Part shown: one piece after another, positions 44,390 to 54,673 of the stretch
How the letters are laid out: every line of letters starts with the position of its first letter
Numbering within the stretch: position 1 is the first letter of the stretch
The notes under the pieces: model-generated
The model's input: the letters and a program-made list of their open reading frames with translations, nothing else
Database searches by the model: none
What the model was told of the DNA's origin: nothing
Program-made: the position numbers and the translations under genes
Assembly (NCBI GenBank): GCA_014529385.2
Contig: CM043954.1
Coordinates: 8,703,306-8,767,305 of the forward strand
From: Adiantum capillus-veneris
Lineage: Eukaryota; Streptophyta; Polypodiopsida; Polypodiales; Pteridaceae
Length of the DNA: 64,000 nt
Direction: 5' to 3'

Positions 44390-44474
44390 CAACGGTATTG
44401 TAGGAAAAATGCTTTTGCTTGAGGTTATTGAAATAAAACCTAAATTATTTGTTCAATAAACACATCAAAAACGT

Positions 44475-44555
44475 AAAAAAAAAGAGGAGACAGAGCAACC
44501 CCATCATCCGCGCGCGCGCGGATGATTGGGGAGCTCTACCTCCCCCTTTTTTTTG
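44475..44555. repeat. Hairpin 4
   Basis: Core CCCCATCATCCGCGCGCGCG with complement; its right flank copies the right arm of hairpin 3. Confidence 0.85.
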
Positions 44556-44644
44556 TAGATTGGTGAGCTTTGTCAATGGTGTTGCTGTACATAGTCTTTT
44601 AATTAAGGTTTTTGAAATGTTTTTCCCCCATCATCTGTGTCGAC

Positions 44645-44722
44645 AAAAAAAGTGGAGGAAGAGCTCCCCCATCATCCGCGTGCACGCGGATGATGGGGAA
44701 GCTCTGCCTCCCCCTTTTTTTG
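44645..44722. repeat. Hairpin 5
   Basis: Core CCCCCATCATCCGCGTGCAC with complement GTGCACGCGGATGATGGGG; it ends 57 bases before the ATG at 44780. Confidence 0.85.
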
Positions 44723-44779
44723 CATTTTTTATGTGGTCTTATATAAACTAAAAACTATATTATATGTGTTGTGTAGATA

Positions 44780-47700
44780 ATGGCACCAAAGAGGGATAGC
44801 AAGAAAAGAAAACCTCCAGTCTCTCCTTTTAGAAACCGTCAAGTGAGCATGAAGCATAGGTCCGGTTGTATACCAAAGGGAGCTATCGATTAGGAGGCAT
44901 CATCACGAGTCCGACATTTGGACACTCCACCAAATAAAAATAACAGGATTCTCAAAAGGTGTGTTTTTATTGATGGTGAGGCTCAAGTTGATGAAGACTC
45001 CAACAACATCGAAGATGACGTAGAGATCACAGGTAAATTATGAGTGTATGCTATAATTTTATGTCAATACGTAGTTTATATTATAAATTTTTCAATGGTA
45101 GATTGTTAAATTTGATGGACATTTTTTTTCGTTTGGAAAGTTTGGTAATTAATAACCATGTGGGAGAGTAAGTAAGGGTGAACCATTTTTCATATACATA
45201 CCATTGATAGTTGCTAGAGAAAATATTAAGTATTGTTTTTGTTTATGTTGGAGAAAAGGTCCTTAAATCTCATGTGAGAGCCCTATATAGGGTGTGCGGT
45301 TTTTTTTTTTTAAAGTTGTCTCCGTACAAAGGAGACTCTGGAAAATTTTTTGTAAATTAAATACTTTACACTATCTAATCCTAATTGCATATGTTTTTGG
45401 ACAATTTAATGTTTGTCACTTGTTATCTCTATGCAGAGACCAATGTTCACATTGAAGATCATCATGACAATGAAGAAAATAGTGATCCTGAAGGGGATGA
45501 GGAGAATAAGCATTCCAAACACCTAGGAAAGCAAATTTCTCTTGGCTTGATGAAGATGTTCTAAGTCAATTTTATGTAAAGAAGAAGACATTGCCTCCTC
45601 CGGTTCCACTTTGTCGACTCATGGTGCATAAGGCTGTTAGGTTTGCTAGAGATGATGTAGAATGACTCATTTCCTCATTTGATTCTGCTGGGTATTTAGA
45701 AACTATGGGGCATTTCCTTGTGTCCGTTGGGGATTCTAGAGGAGATATCATTCCCGTGACCGCAGTGGATTTGGAGGAATGGGGACCACTTTGGTAGGAA
45801 AGAAATGCTGAGTTCGAGAGATCACTTGGTAGAGAATGGCAGGAGCTCAAAGGAAAAAAGTTTCTGGTATGGGATGGAAACCATAGGCTAAAAACATGGT
45901 GGAAGAGAATCAAAGATAGTAAGATCTTTCACCTTTTTCACTCTTTTGTTGTAAAGCTTTGTTTTTACAAATGATGATTTTTTTGTGTGTGATAGAGTAC
46001 TCGGACAATGGTCAATACCATGTTAGTGCTCATTGCCAATTCCTTGAGTTGTCCAGACCAAAAGAAGCAGAGTTGCTTGTTGCACTTGACACTTCCAATG
46101 CGTAAGTTTGTTAATTGCATGTTGACTCTCATTTTTTTGCAAGCAATGCTTGTGTTCAACTCTTTGTTTTCAATTTTTTTGCAGCATTTCTAGGGCACAT
46201 GTCATGTCAAACATCACTCATGAAGTTTATATGTTTCAAAGATTTGGCATGGCAAATAAAGATTCAATCCTTAAAAAATTGACACCTGATATGAGAGAAT
46301 GGGCTAGGGTGGAGATGATTGTGGAGGCAAGGTATTACCATGGTGTTGCACCATGGTACAACACTCCATGTCGATTGATATCTCAACTTGTGTGGAAGGT
46401 GATACCTACTCTACATGTTGGGTAATTAATGTAAAATTTTATTATGGTTTCAATACAGTGCTTTGTATTAGGATGATTTCACTGCATTTATGTCCAAAGA
46501 AAGATCAAAGCTAGATGCACTTGGACTAAATGATGTTGAGAAGAAGAAGAGACTGGACAAGGCCACAAAGGTAGAAGAGGAATGGTTGAAAGATAGGGGC
46601 TACAAGTACTTGTCAATCGCCAATCCTCTTAATGGTGATGAGTTCTTCAAGTTGCTTTTTAGCATTAAATGGGATGAACCTGGAATGCTAAAGATCACTA
46701 GAGATAAGCTCTATTGTTTGACAAGCTCTAAAATCACTCCTGAGAGGTATTGAAGCTATTAGTTTCTCATTTTTAATTGTATTCATTCAATTTTGTTTTT
46801 CTATATGATTAAGTGGTATGTTGTTCTTATTGCTTGTAGAAAGAAGATAAATTTTCACCTCATGAGTCTCACTAAGTCTAAGGATCCACAATATCTTCAT
46901 TTTGGTGATTACAAGCTTTTTAGAAGTTACATGAAAAAGGAGACTCATTGGGCTCACTTGCATGGGGAGGCTACACTTATGATTGAAAGGATGCAAGTAG
47001 AAGGTCCACAACTTCCTAATTCTTTTGACCTATTCTACAAGATGAGCATGAAGAATCATATTTTGCAGGTAGACGTTTGACCATTGTTTTTAAAAGAATA
47101 TAGACATGTTTTAATTTACACAAGATCAAGTTGAGTGTGCTTTTTGATTGTTACTATGTATGTAGGCTTTTATTTATCTAATGGATGCGGTGAAGTCTTC
47201 CGACTCTAGTGAGAAGATGTCGGAGCTTGTGTTGTCGGCTAAGAGAGTGATTTACAGGTTTGCATCTTCCACTTGCACTCTTTGCAAAACAAGAGCATTT
47301 CATTTTTTTGTCACGGTTTGGTGACAGTGGGTCATTTTGAGAATGATGATTTCATTTTGTGTTTACAAAAAATCCTTAAATTCCTTGTGGAAGCCCTGGA
47401 TATGGGGTGGATGGTTCTTTTGACAATATGCGTGTGTATAATGTCTATGTTGAAAACACTTAAATCCCTTGTGGGAGCCCAAGATAGGGTTTATGGTTTA
47501 TTTTGAAAAAGTATTCTCCATACAAAGGAGACTCTGACAATTTTTTTTTTTGGATACATGACATTTATTATGCCATTGCGTTTATATGCTTTTCAAAGTG
47601 GATGATGCTCTAAAAATTGTGTAGATGGGTTATGCAATGCGTTGAGGCGCAGGAATTGAATGAAGCCCCATTATTCACTAGAGAGTGGATTGATGTACAT

Positions 47701-49528
47701 GATGAGAATACAATGTTCTCTCCCTCTTTGATTGAAAGGAATCTGACAACATGTGAAGCCAAGGTTTGTCCTTGGTGGTTGGATTATCCAATAGGAGTTA
47801 TTCCAAAGCAAGAGTTGGAATTACGTAAGAGTAAGTATCTTAACACTAGTGGCTCTTTTACTTTGAGAATGTATATGTCTTACTTTAGTACTAATTTATG
47901 TGATATTGTGCTATATGGTTGTTGAGTGAAGGGTTTCAAAATGAGAGTGATGAGTACTTACAGGAGACACAAGAAGAGTCTCTCCCTCCCGTTTCTCAAG
48001 GAGTTACTCAAAACACCATTGAAAGTGGCTCTCAAGGTACTCCACTAGCAAGCAATGTACTCAAGAAGGATAAAGGGAAAATGGAGCCTCCAAGTACATC
48101 AAGGAAATCCACTCCTTCTTCAATGCCTCCCATTGTGCCATATGCGGAGCCCGGCATGTCCTCTTTGGGAACCACTATACCCCATATGGCACCCTCTTCT
48201 AAGGTTCCCACTACATCCTCATTGGTGTACACTACTTCGTTTGTTGCAGAGTCTTCACTTGGGCGAGAGGCTTGGGAGAGAAGGCTGATCACACGATCTG
48301 TTGGTAAGTTTAAGAAAATTGTTAGCATATCTGTCTTCCATATTTCCTAATTCAAAGCTAATTTGGATAATGCTTGCAGGGTTCCATTACCAAACTATTG
48401 TAGATGCTTTTCTTGTGGATATATCACAAATTGATAAGTTTGCCCTTGATAGGTAGATTTTCACAGTGCTTACTTATTTGCATTTTCTTCTTGCATTGTT
48501 CTATAATTTTGAACATAATTCATGTTTGGTTTTCTTATAGCATCAAATTTTTTTTTGCAACACAGAATACAAATCTATATAGCAAAGATGGTGTGCCATG
48601 TCGTGAGGTTGCTAGGATTATCTTTGCAGATTTTCCTACAAGTTTGCTTGTGGATGGTCTAGGACCAATCCCATTGGGTAAGTAACTTTTCTTTGGACTA
48701 GTACCTACAACTAACTATGGTTGTATGCTTACATGTCATCATTCACTTTTGTAGAGGGCATGAGTGTTCCCAAGTGGAACACATTTTCGAGGGGTCTAGT
48801 GACAGGGTGCATGGATGTTGCTCGCGAGTTTTTGGCCGATGAGGGGTTTTTAGTGACCATGTGCATGGCCGAGCATATTGGAGATTTTATTGCAGATGCA
48901 ACTAGGGTAGGACTTGTGCTCTTACTCTCATGTGTAATAAGAAGGCATATCGGCATCCACTCACTAGGGAGGCGGTAAGATAACAAACTTAGTTTCATAG
49001 TTTAATTTCCTAACCAAAAACATTGTAGCTATGCCATTCATTCTTTGAGTTTTTTATTCATGTAGGTACTTGATCTTACCATGTGTCTTTGGTATCCTAT
49101 TGGCCATCCTGTGCCACACTATGATAGAGAGGCAGGGGAGAAAATTGCCGAGAGATTGTTTCCAGCAGATTGTAGCTACATGATAGATGATGTAGTCTTC
49201 CCCATTGAGATTGATGGTGTTATTCTTAGAGGCGGGGCAGAGAGGTCTTCTTTGTTCTTTCGGTAAGACTAGTCCAAAGTATGATACTAGTGAATGTTAT
49301 GGTATATATGTGTTTGCATTCGATTTCTAATTTATTTTTTATATGGTCAGGTGGTTGCTGGCAACATTTAGTGAGCCTCATGACTATGTTTTGGACTTTT
49401 TTGCGGGGTGTGGTGGTTTGGGCCGAGATTCTGCGGAAGATATGAGGCATTGCATGTGTCTAGAGCTAGATCATGTGCTCTATGAAAGATGTTTGACCGA
49501 TATTGCATGTAGACCTGTGAAATGTTGA
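44780..49528 (+). pseudogene. ParB-like plus amino-methyltransferase-like gene relic (about 14 exons)
   Basis: Probable exons: 44780-45032, 45437-45918, 45996-46101, 46185-46421, 46472-46746, 46840-47068, 47166-47257, 47625-47830, 47927-48303, 48380-48452, 48541-48677, 48755-48974, 49066-49262, 49351-49528, with GT-AG borders and mostly compatible phases. The N-terminus is basic (KRDSKKRK), a possible nuclear signal. Exon 2 has KFLVWDGNHRLKTWW, like the DGHHR motif of ParB/sulfiredoxin domains. Exon 11 has IFADFPTSLLVDG at the DPPY catalytic position, exon 12 a FLADEGFLVTMC strand, and exon 14 the SAM-binding VLDFFAGCGG...ELD. Catalytic before SAM motif is the beta-class order. In-frame TAG 44891, TGA 45663 and TAG 45795, with frameshifts near 45530 and 48920, make it a pseudogene. 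Ser/Pro-rich exon 9 is a linker. Confidence 0.65.
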
Positions 49529-50059
49529 TTGCGGATGCACATTTGGTTGAGGAAACTCTATTCTGATAGTACACATCTTCATGTTTTGATTTATGTTTTT
49601 ATGTACATGGCAGCCATATGACATTGACATGGCATTTTGGTATGCTCCATACATTTCATTTGGATATTTCATTTGTGTTTGTTTGGTACATGACCGCCAC
49701 ATGATGTGGAGATGACTTTAATTGGAGCTTTCTTTTGTAGTTAGATTATGTTGACACCATTGGCTTGTGTGTTGATTTTTGTGAGATAACAAAATCATTA
49801 AAGTGATGGAAATAAGAGTTTATGTGAAAGAAATCCCATGTGGGAGCCCACGTTTTCAGTACAGCCTCAAAAATACATACAAATGGTGCTTTTTATAAAG
49901 TTTCATTTTGCATAAGCATAGACATGCTTCCATATTTCTTAAAAGTGTTTGGTAGTTGAAGGATTGTACTGTAAGGTTTTGAGTTTTTCCACTATACAAT
50001 GATATTTAAAGATATCATTGGTGTAAAATTTGGGTTTAAAAGCTTGAAAAAACAGTTCC
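49529..50059. other. MULE right subterminal region
   Basis: 3' flank of the methyltransferase-like gene; AT-rich, no further gene seen. ORF-like stretches on the minus strand at 49939-50205 are RT sequence running into the inverted repeat. Confidence 0.4.
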
Positions 50060-50104
50060 AATTGTAAAAGGTCGAAACTGAAAGCTCGCAAAAATAAAAC
50101 CCCC
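50060..50104 (-). repeat. MULE terminal inverted repeat, right
   Basis: Reverse complement begins GGGGGTTTTATTTTTGCGAG and matches the left end for about 45 bases with few gaps. Confidence 0.8.
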
Positions 50105-50114
50105 GTCCAAAAGG
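50105..50114. repeat. Target-site duplication, right copy
   Basis: GTCCAAAAGG, identical to 4783-4792. Confidence 0.85.
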
Positions 50115-51530
50115 CATCCTGCGGTAGGCAAAGCAACCCCATGGAGAAATGAAGGTAGTCTTTAAATGGTCCTCCAAAGCAATACCAATCTGAAAATACC
50201 CTCAAAACCCATCCATAACGGAATAGAGTTCATGTCCGGCAACCTGGTTTAAAATCTCATCTTGAAATGGTAGGGGGTAATGATTCCGCTTGGTTGCAGC
50301 ATTCAAAGGCTTATAATCTACACATACTCGCCACTTTTCATTTTTCTTCGAGGTAATGACAACAGGAGAGACCCACTCAGACTCCTTTACTTTATATATA
50401 ATACCTGCCTCGAGCAATTTGTTGATCTCCTACCATAGAGCTTCCTTTTGAATATCTCACAACCTCGTGAGCTTCTGTGCTTTTGGCCTGTATCCTTCTT
50501 TAAGTAGAATCTGATGCTCCACTCCTTTAGCTCCCCTCAGATCCTTATACTTCGTTGCAAATAAGTCAAGGTAGGATGCACATAGGTCCATATTAGCCTT
50601 CCTTCTCTTGCTTTGTTAAATCTGAACCTAGCATATCTTCCACCTCTTTCGCTTGCAGACTACAAACAGGAACTTGCATACCTCTCCTTACAGTTGTAGA
50701 GCCTTGCCTACATCCTGCTGTGTCTGGGGGTGTCGCCGCACTTTTACTCCGAACAAATTTATATCCAGCTTCAATAAATCCTCATCACTCTCTTCCTCTT
50801 CGACACTGGTCAACCCTTCATCATAAGTAGACTCCATTTTGTACTCATAACTGGTACTAAAATCTTGATTATCTCCACCTACTGAGGGATGAAAATGAAT
50901 TTCCTTGGTCTTTAGATCCAACACAATCTGTCCTCCATTTTACCGATCCGGCAAGGTAAACACCTCGGTCTCCCAATCTTTCTTGGCTCCAATTGACAAC
51001 AACCATGGCCTCCCCAATATAATTGGATAAGAATTCTCTCGTGCTTTCATGACAAAAAAATCAATTAAGCATTCAATTCCCATAACCTTTACCTTCACAT
51101 CCTGTGCCACACCTATTTCGCACATTGGACCTGACAACAGCTTTAGTGCCAATATACCTCATAGCAGACTCCGTAATAACACAGACTTGGGCACCACCAT
51201 CAATGTAGGCTTGAACCTGTTTCTTCTTCTCAATCAAAACATCCACCATCGGAAGCACATCGATCGGACTCCCCACCTTTAAGGATAGATTTTGTACTGT
51301 ATGTACCTCCCCTTCCACTCGAGGAAGCCTCGTACTGACACTGGTTGACCATTGCGCCCTTCTTAACTTAGGGTTTAATGCAAGCAGCTGCCCAAAAGTG
51401 ATGTTAGCCTTTTGATTTTGAACATCTCTTACCAAATTATACTCCGGATTACCGCGTCCCAACTGAAAATCCTTTTGGGTAATTCTTCATCTTTGCCTCC
51501 TTCTGCTTGGCTCTGGCTGCTCTCTACCTT
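50112..51530 (-). pseudogene. pol: Element H pol, upstream half: protease and RT start
   Basis: Protease-like YIDGGAQVCVITESAM (about 51200), a PIILGRPWL block, then RT with SEWVSPVVITSKKNEKWRVCVDYKPLN (50202-50417) and FISPWGCFAYRRMPFG, where it stops at the MULE target site. Joined to 4792-2116 the RT continues as LVNAYVTFQDWMNKVFEPYL. Several frameshifts and stops are present. Confidence 0.88.
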
Positions 51531-51559
51531 CATTTACCTTTTCTTTCCCCTTATTTGCT

Positions 51560-52651
51560 CTAGTTTTCACACTCCGTCTCAGTCTCCCTATCACCTCGTG
51601 CTCTTTTCTTGGCCATAATATCAACCTCCTGCCTGTCAATACCAATAATGTTAACCCTTGGTATTTCATCGTTACCTGATGGAGACGCATGTGCTTGGTT
51701 TTCAACCTCTTGCTGCCCTCTTTGGCCATTGAAATGTGCTTGACCACGGCCTCGACCAAATAGAGGATACATGCCGCCCCTTTCCCTTGGTGGGTGAGGG
51801 CAATCTGGAGCATAGTGGCCCTCCTCTCCGCAATTGTAACACCTGCCAGGGAATTGCCTAGCTCTGCCTCTTCCTATCCTTGCTTGACCTCTGTCCATAA
51901 CACTTAAACGCAACTCTTGCATTTGCTCAGATAAATCTTGAACTGTATGTACCCATTGTTGAGGAACAGTTTCTACCCCTCGATTGGGCTGATTCTCCGT
52001 TTGGACTTCTTCTCTCGGATTCGAAGTTGGATTGGGAACCATCGCCTCATATCCCAATGCACCTTGCTCAATCTTCTTCTTTATTTTACGGCTCTTAGAC
52101 CGCGCAATAGCAACAACCTGGTTGTAATTCTCCGGGCCCTCGAAATCCACCTTTTCACGAATTTTGGGATGTAAATAAGACATAAAATTTTCCAATTTAA
52201 AGTACTTACCACCATTGACCTACTGCATGGCCACTACAAAGTCCCTCCAACACTCTTAGAAGCGGGCCAGGAAGACGCTAAATTCCTCATTCACGTCCTG
52301 TTTCAAATTTTTCAATCTTGTATACAAGTCGACAGGAGATACCTCTTTTTGAAAAACTTGCAAAAATCGGGTCCGCAACGCCGGCCACATAATTCTTGGC
52401 TCTCCCTCCAACGCATAGAACAATGTCTTTGCTTTTCCCCGTATCAACAACGGGATTGTTTGCATCTTGATATCTTCATTCGGCATATGCAGTGACAGCA
52501 TATACAACTCAAAATCGGCCATCCACTCTTCCGGATCTCCTTCTTCAGCAAAAATTGGTCCATAACTATGTGTTTCCATCTCTCCTTGATGGAAATAACC
52601 GTCTTTGATCAACACCGACGAGAAATCAGCAGCTCCTCCGTGGAGGAACCA
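51560..52651 (-). pseudogene. gag: Element H gag with CCHC zinc knuckle
   Basis: N-terminal frame about 52580-52256 (METHSYGPIFAEEGDPEEW, then PLLIRGKAKTLFYAL), stopped by TAA near 52254. It continues as 52195-51560 with the knuckle CYNCGEEGHYAPDC and an RGRGRARQ-type basic tail. The real start is probably the methionine in METHSYGP. Confidence 0.85.
52634..52651 (-). promoter_or_regulatory. Primer-binding site of element H
   Basis: Minus strand TGGTTCC, five bases after the LTR end; the counterpart of 568-585. Confidence 0.5.
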
Positions 52652-52656
52652 GACGA

Positions 52657-54673
52657 TGGAGAGGGGGAATAGGGAACACACCCAGTACACAAAATATCTA
52701 CCTCTCTATAGCCCACGGATTCCACAGCACCCCTAACCTCTCAAATAACACCTTCAAATTGGCTAATTTGCACTAACAACTCCACTTTAGCACACATAAC
52801 AACTATCTCACACCTTGCAAAAAACACCTTGCAGCACAAATGCACCCACACTGCTCAACTCACCCTTTCTGACTCACAAAACACTCCTATTCTGCCCTCT
52901 TGGTAGCACCTTTCAAGCTGCAGGCAAACCCTCTACAAGCAATGGCCAATACACGAAGAGTGAGAGAAAAGGAGGGGAATGGGGAGAAGCAACACAAGAG
53001 ATAGGGCAAATAAGTGGTATTATTGCACAGGGGAGTAGTACAATCAAGTGTGCAGCTTCAATGGCAAGCTTGGCACTACACAAGCTTGCAACTTCCAATC
53101 ACACACTCACGCAAAAAAGCCCTCAAATTTTCACATTTACATCCTTTTATAGGGGTGCCTCTAGGAGGTTCAAAAAAGAAATGATGGATGAGTTTCTCCT
53201 CCCGTGGCCTTCACTTAGAGCTTCAATTAGAATTTCCTTGCATTGCCAACACTTGGCATAGTTCATTTTTTGGAAAGAATTACATGGTGTGCACATTCTC
53301 CTAATGTCCCTTCATTTTGGCCGTCTTTCTTGTTCTCCTTGGACCTTTGAGTTTGCTCTCATGCTTTGCTCTTCCCTTGCTTGCTCTTTGGATGTCATGG
53401 CCTTCACTCTCTCTCCCTTGTGAGACCAACTCCTTTCATGAAGGGGGGAGGCAATAGCAAGGTCGCTATTGCCCTCCCTTCTTTACCTCAAAAATTTGGG
53501 GCTCCAAGGAGCCGCGGGAACCACCCTCTGTCGGGATGCCACTTCATCAACCAAACTCACCCCCACACGGGCGCCCGCGGGCATGCCACCACCTCTGCAC
53601 CGACGCCATGGGCCAAAAACGCCGCCAAACGCCGCCAAACACCAGTGGGAGGGAGCTCCCCTCTCTCTCCCCTCTTGTGTCCCAATGAGAGCTCATGGTC
53701 TTGTCCTTATACTGCGGCCCCGCGGCTTTTGCCATTGCATATGGGATAAGTCCTACGCCACGTGGCGACCCTTCCAGCAAAATCCCTTGGGGTTTTCCAA
53801 AATCCCCCAAAAAAACTTCCCATATTAATAAAAAAACCCATTTTTGTGGCCTCCTTCTCCAGGCTCCTACAGTCTGCACCCCACCAATGTCATATTCCCA
53901 AGCCTTCAAGCCCGGATGAAAGCTTGCATTACCAGCTTGCTTCTCCATAATCCGCATTGCTTCTCGATTTTTCCAGGCCCGCGATTCGAGGCATCCAAAA
54001 ACATGAAAAATCATCTACAAACCCCTTGTCGTCATCTGCCCTAGGTTTTCTCGAGCCATACCTCGGTGCTTGAGGACCAGAATCACGTGTCGTGACTTTG
54101 TGTTAAATCCACATTGTGTATACTATCATCGAGAACTTTGGAAAGGCCCCAAAGATTCCAGATGGCACATCCTTCAATGCAGCCAAGTGGGCTCAGAACG
54201 GCCCCCGCAAAAAAATTCAACTGACTGTATCTTGCTAACCAAAGCTCTGATCCGCAATTTGAAAAGATGGGTAGGCTCCATGAACTGAGCTCTACACACT
54301 TGTACCTTGACTTTCACTTGGACCACCTTTCTCCAGTTGCCCTGTCCGGCAAGAATCTGCAATCCACTAAAACTTCAACCTTCAATAACTTGGGCTCCGT
54401 AGCTCGGTATGATGAGCCGTCTAGACCTACTCCTTCATCACTTCAAGCTCTTCATTCCTGGACCCAAAAGTTTCACTTTTCATCTCTTTCATCTATTCAC
54501 CAAACTAGACCATCATGGAGCCTTCCTTGGCTTATAAGCCGCATCAGGCATACAATTTTGCTACTACCTGTCATCCCATGATTTTCCTAGCTGCTCCAGC
54601 CCTTTGCCATGCTTCTGCTAGCATGCATATATCTACCCATGCCACTTTCTAGAGTCGAAACACTTCGGCTGCA
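52657..54673 (-). repeat. Element H 5' LTR
   Basis: About 2.0 kb, TG to CA, followed by primer site and gag on its left and by satellite on its right. Its right 370 bases match 1610-1973. The boundary is uncertain by about 10 bases. No gene is seen inside. Confidence 0.72.

Larger units (their letters stand above)
4792..50104. mobile_element. Giant Mutator-like element (MULE) with nested insertions
   Basis: Bounded by a 10-bp target duplication and about 45-bp imperfect terminal inverted repeats that share GCGAGCTTTC, TTTCGA and CTTTT blocks. It contains a MULE-type transposase relic whose end lies 0.4 kb inside the left end, and a ParB/methyltransferase-like gene relic ending 0.6 kb inside the right end, both reading outward. 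About 33 kb of the interior is later nested retroelements and repeats, and a further 2.7-kb block of unknown nature interrupts the transposase. The original element may therefore have been about 9-12 kb (inference). All genes seen are broken, so it is presumably not self-mobile. Confidence 0.8.

Noticed and set aside
44780-49528. Intact host DNA methyltransferase gene
   Set aside because: Three in-frame stops, at least two frameshifts and a changed catalytic motif; location inside MULE ends favours element cargo or captured relic.
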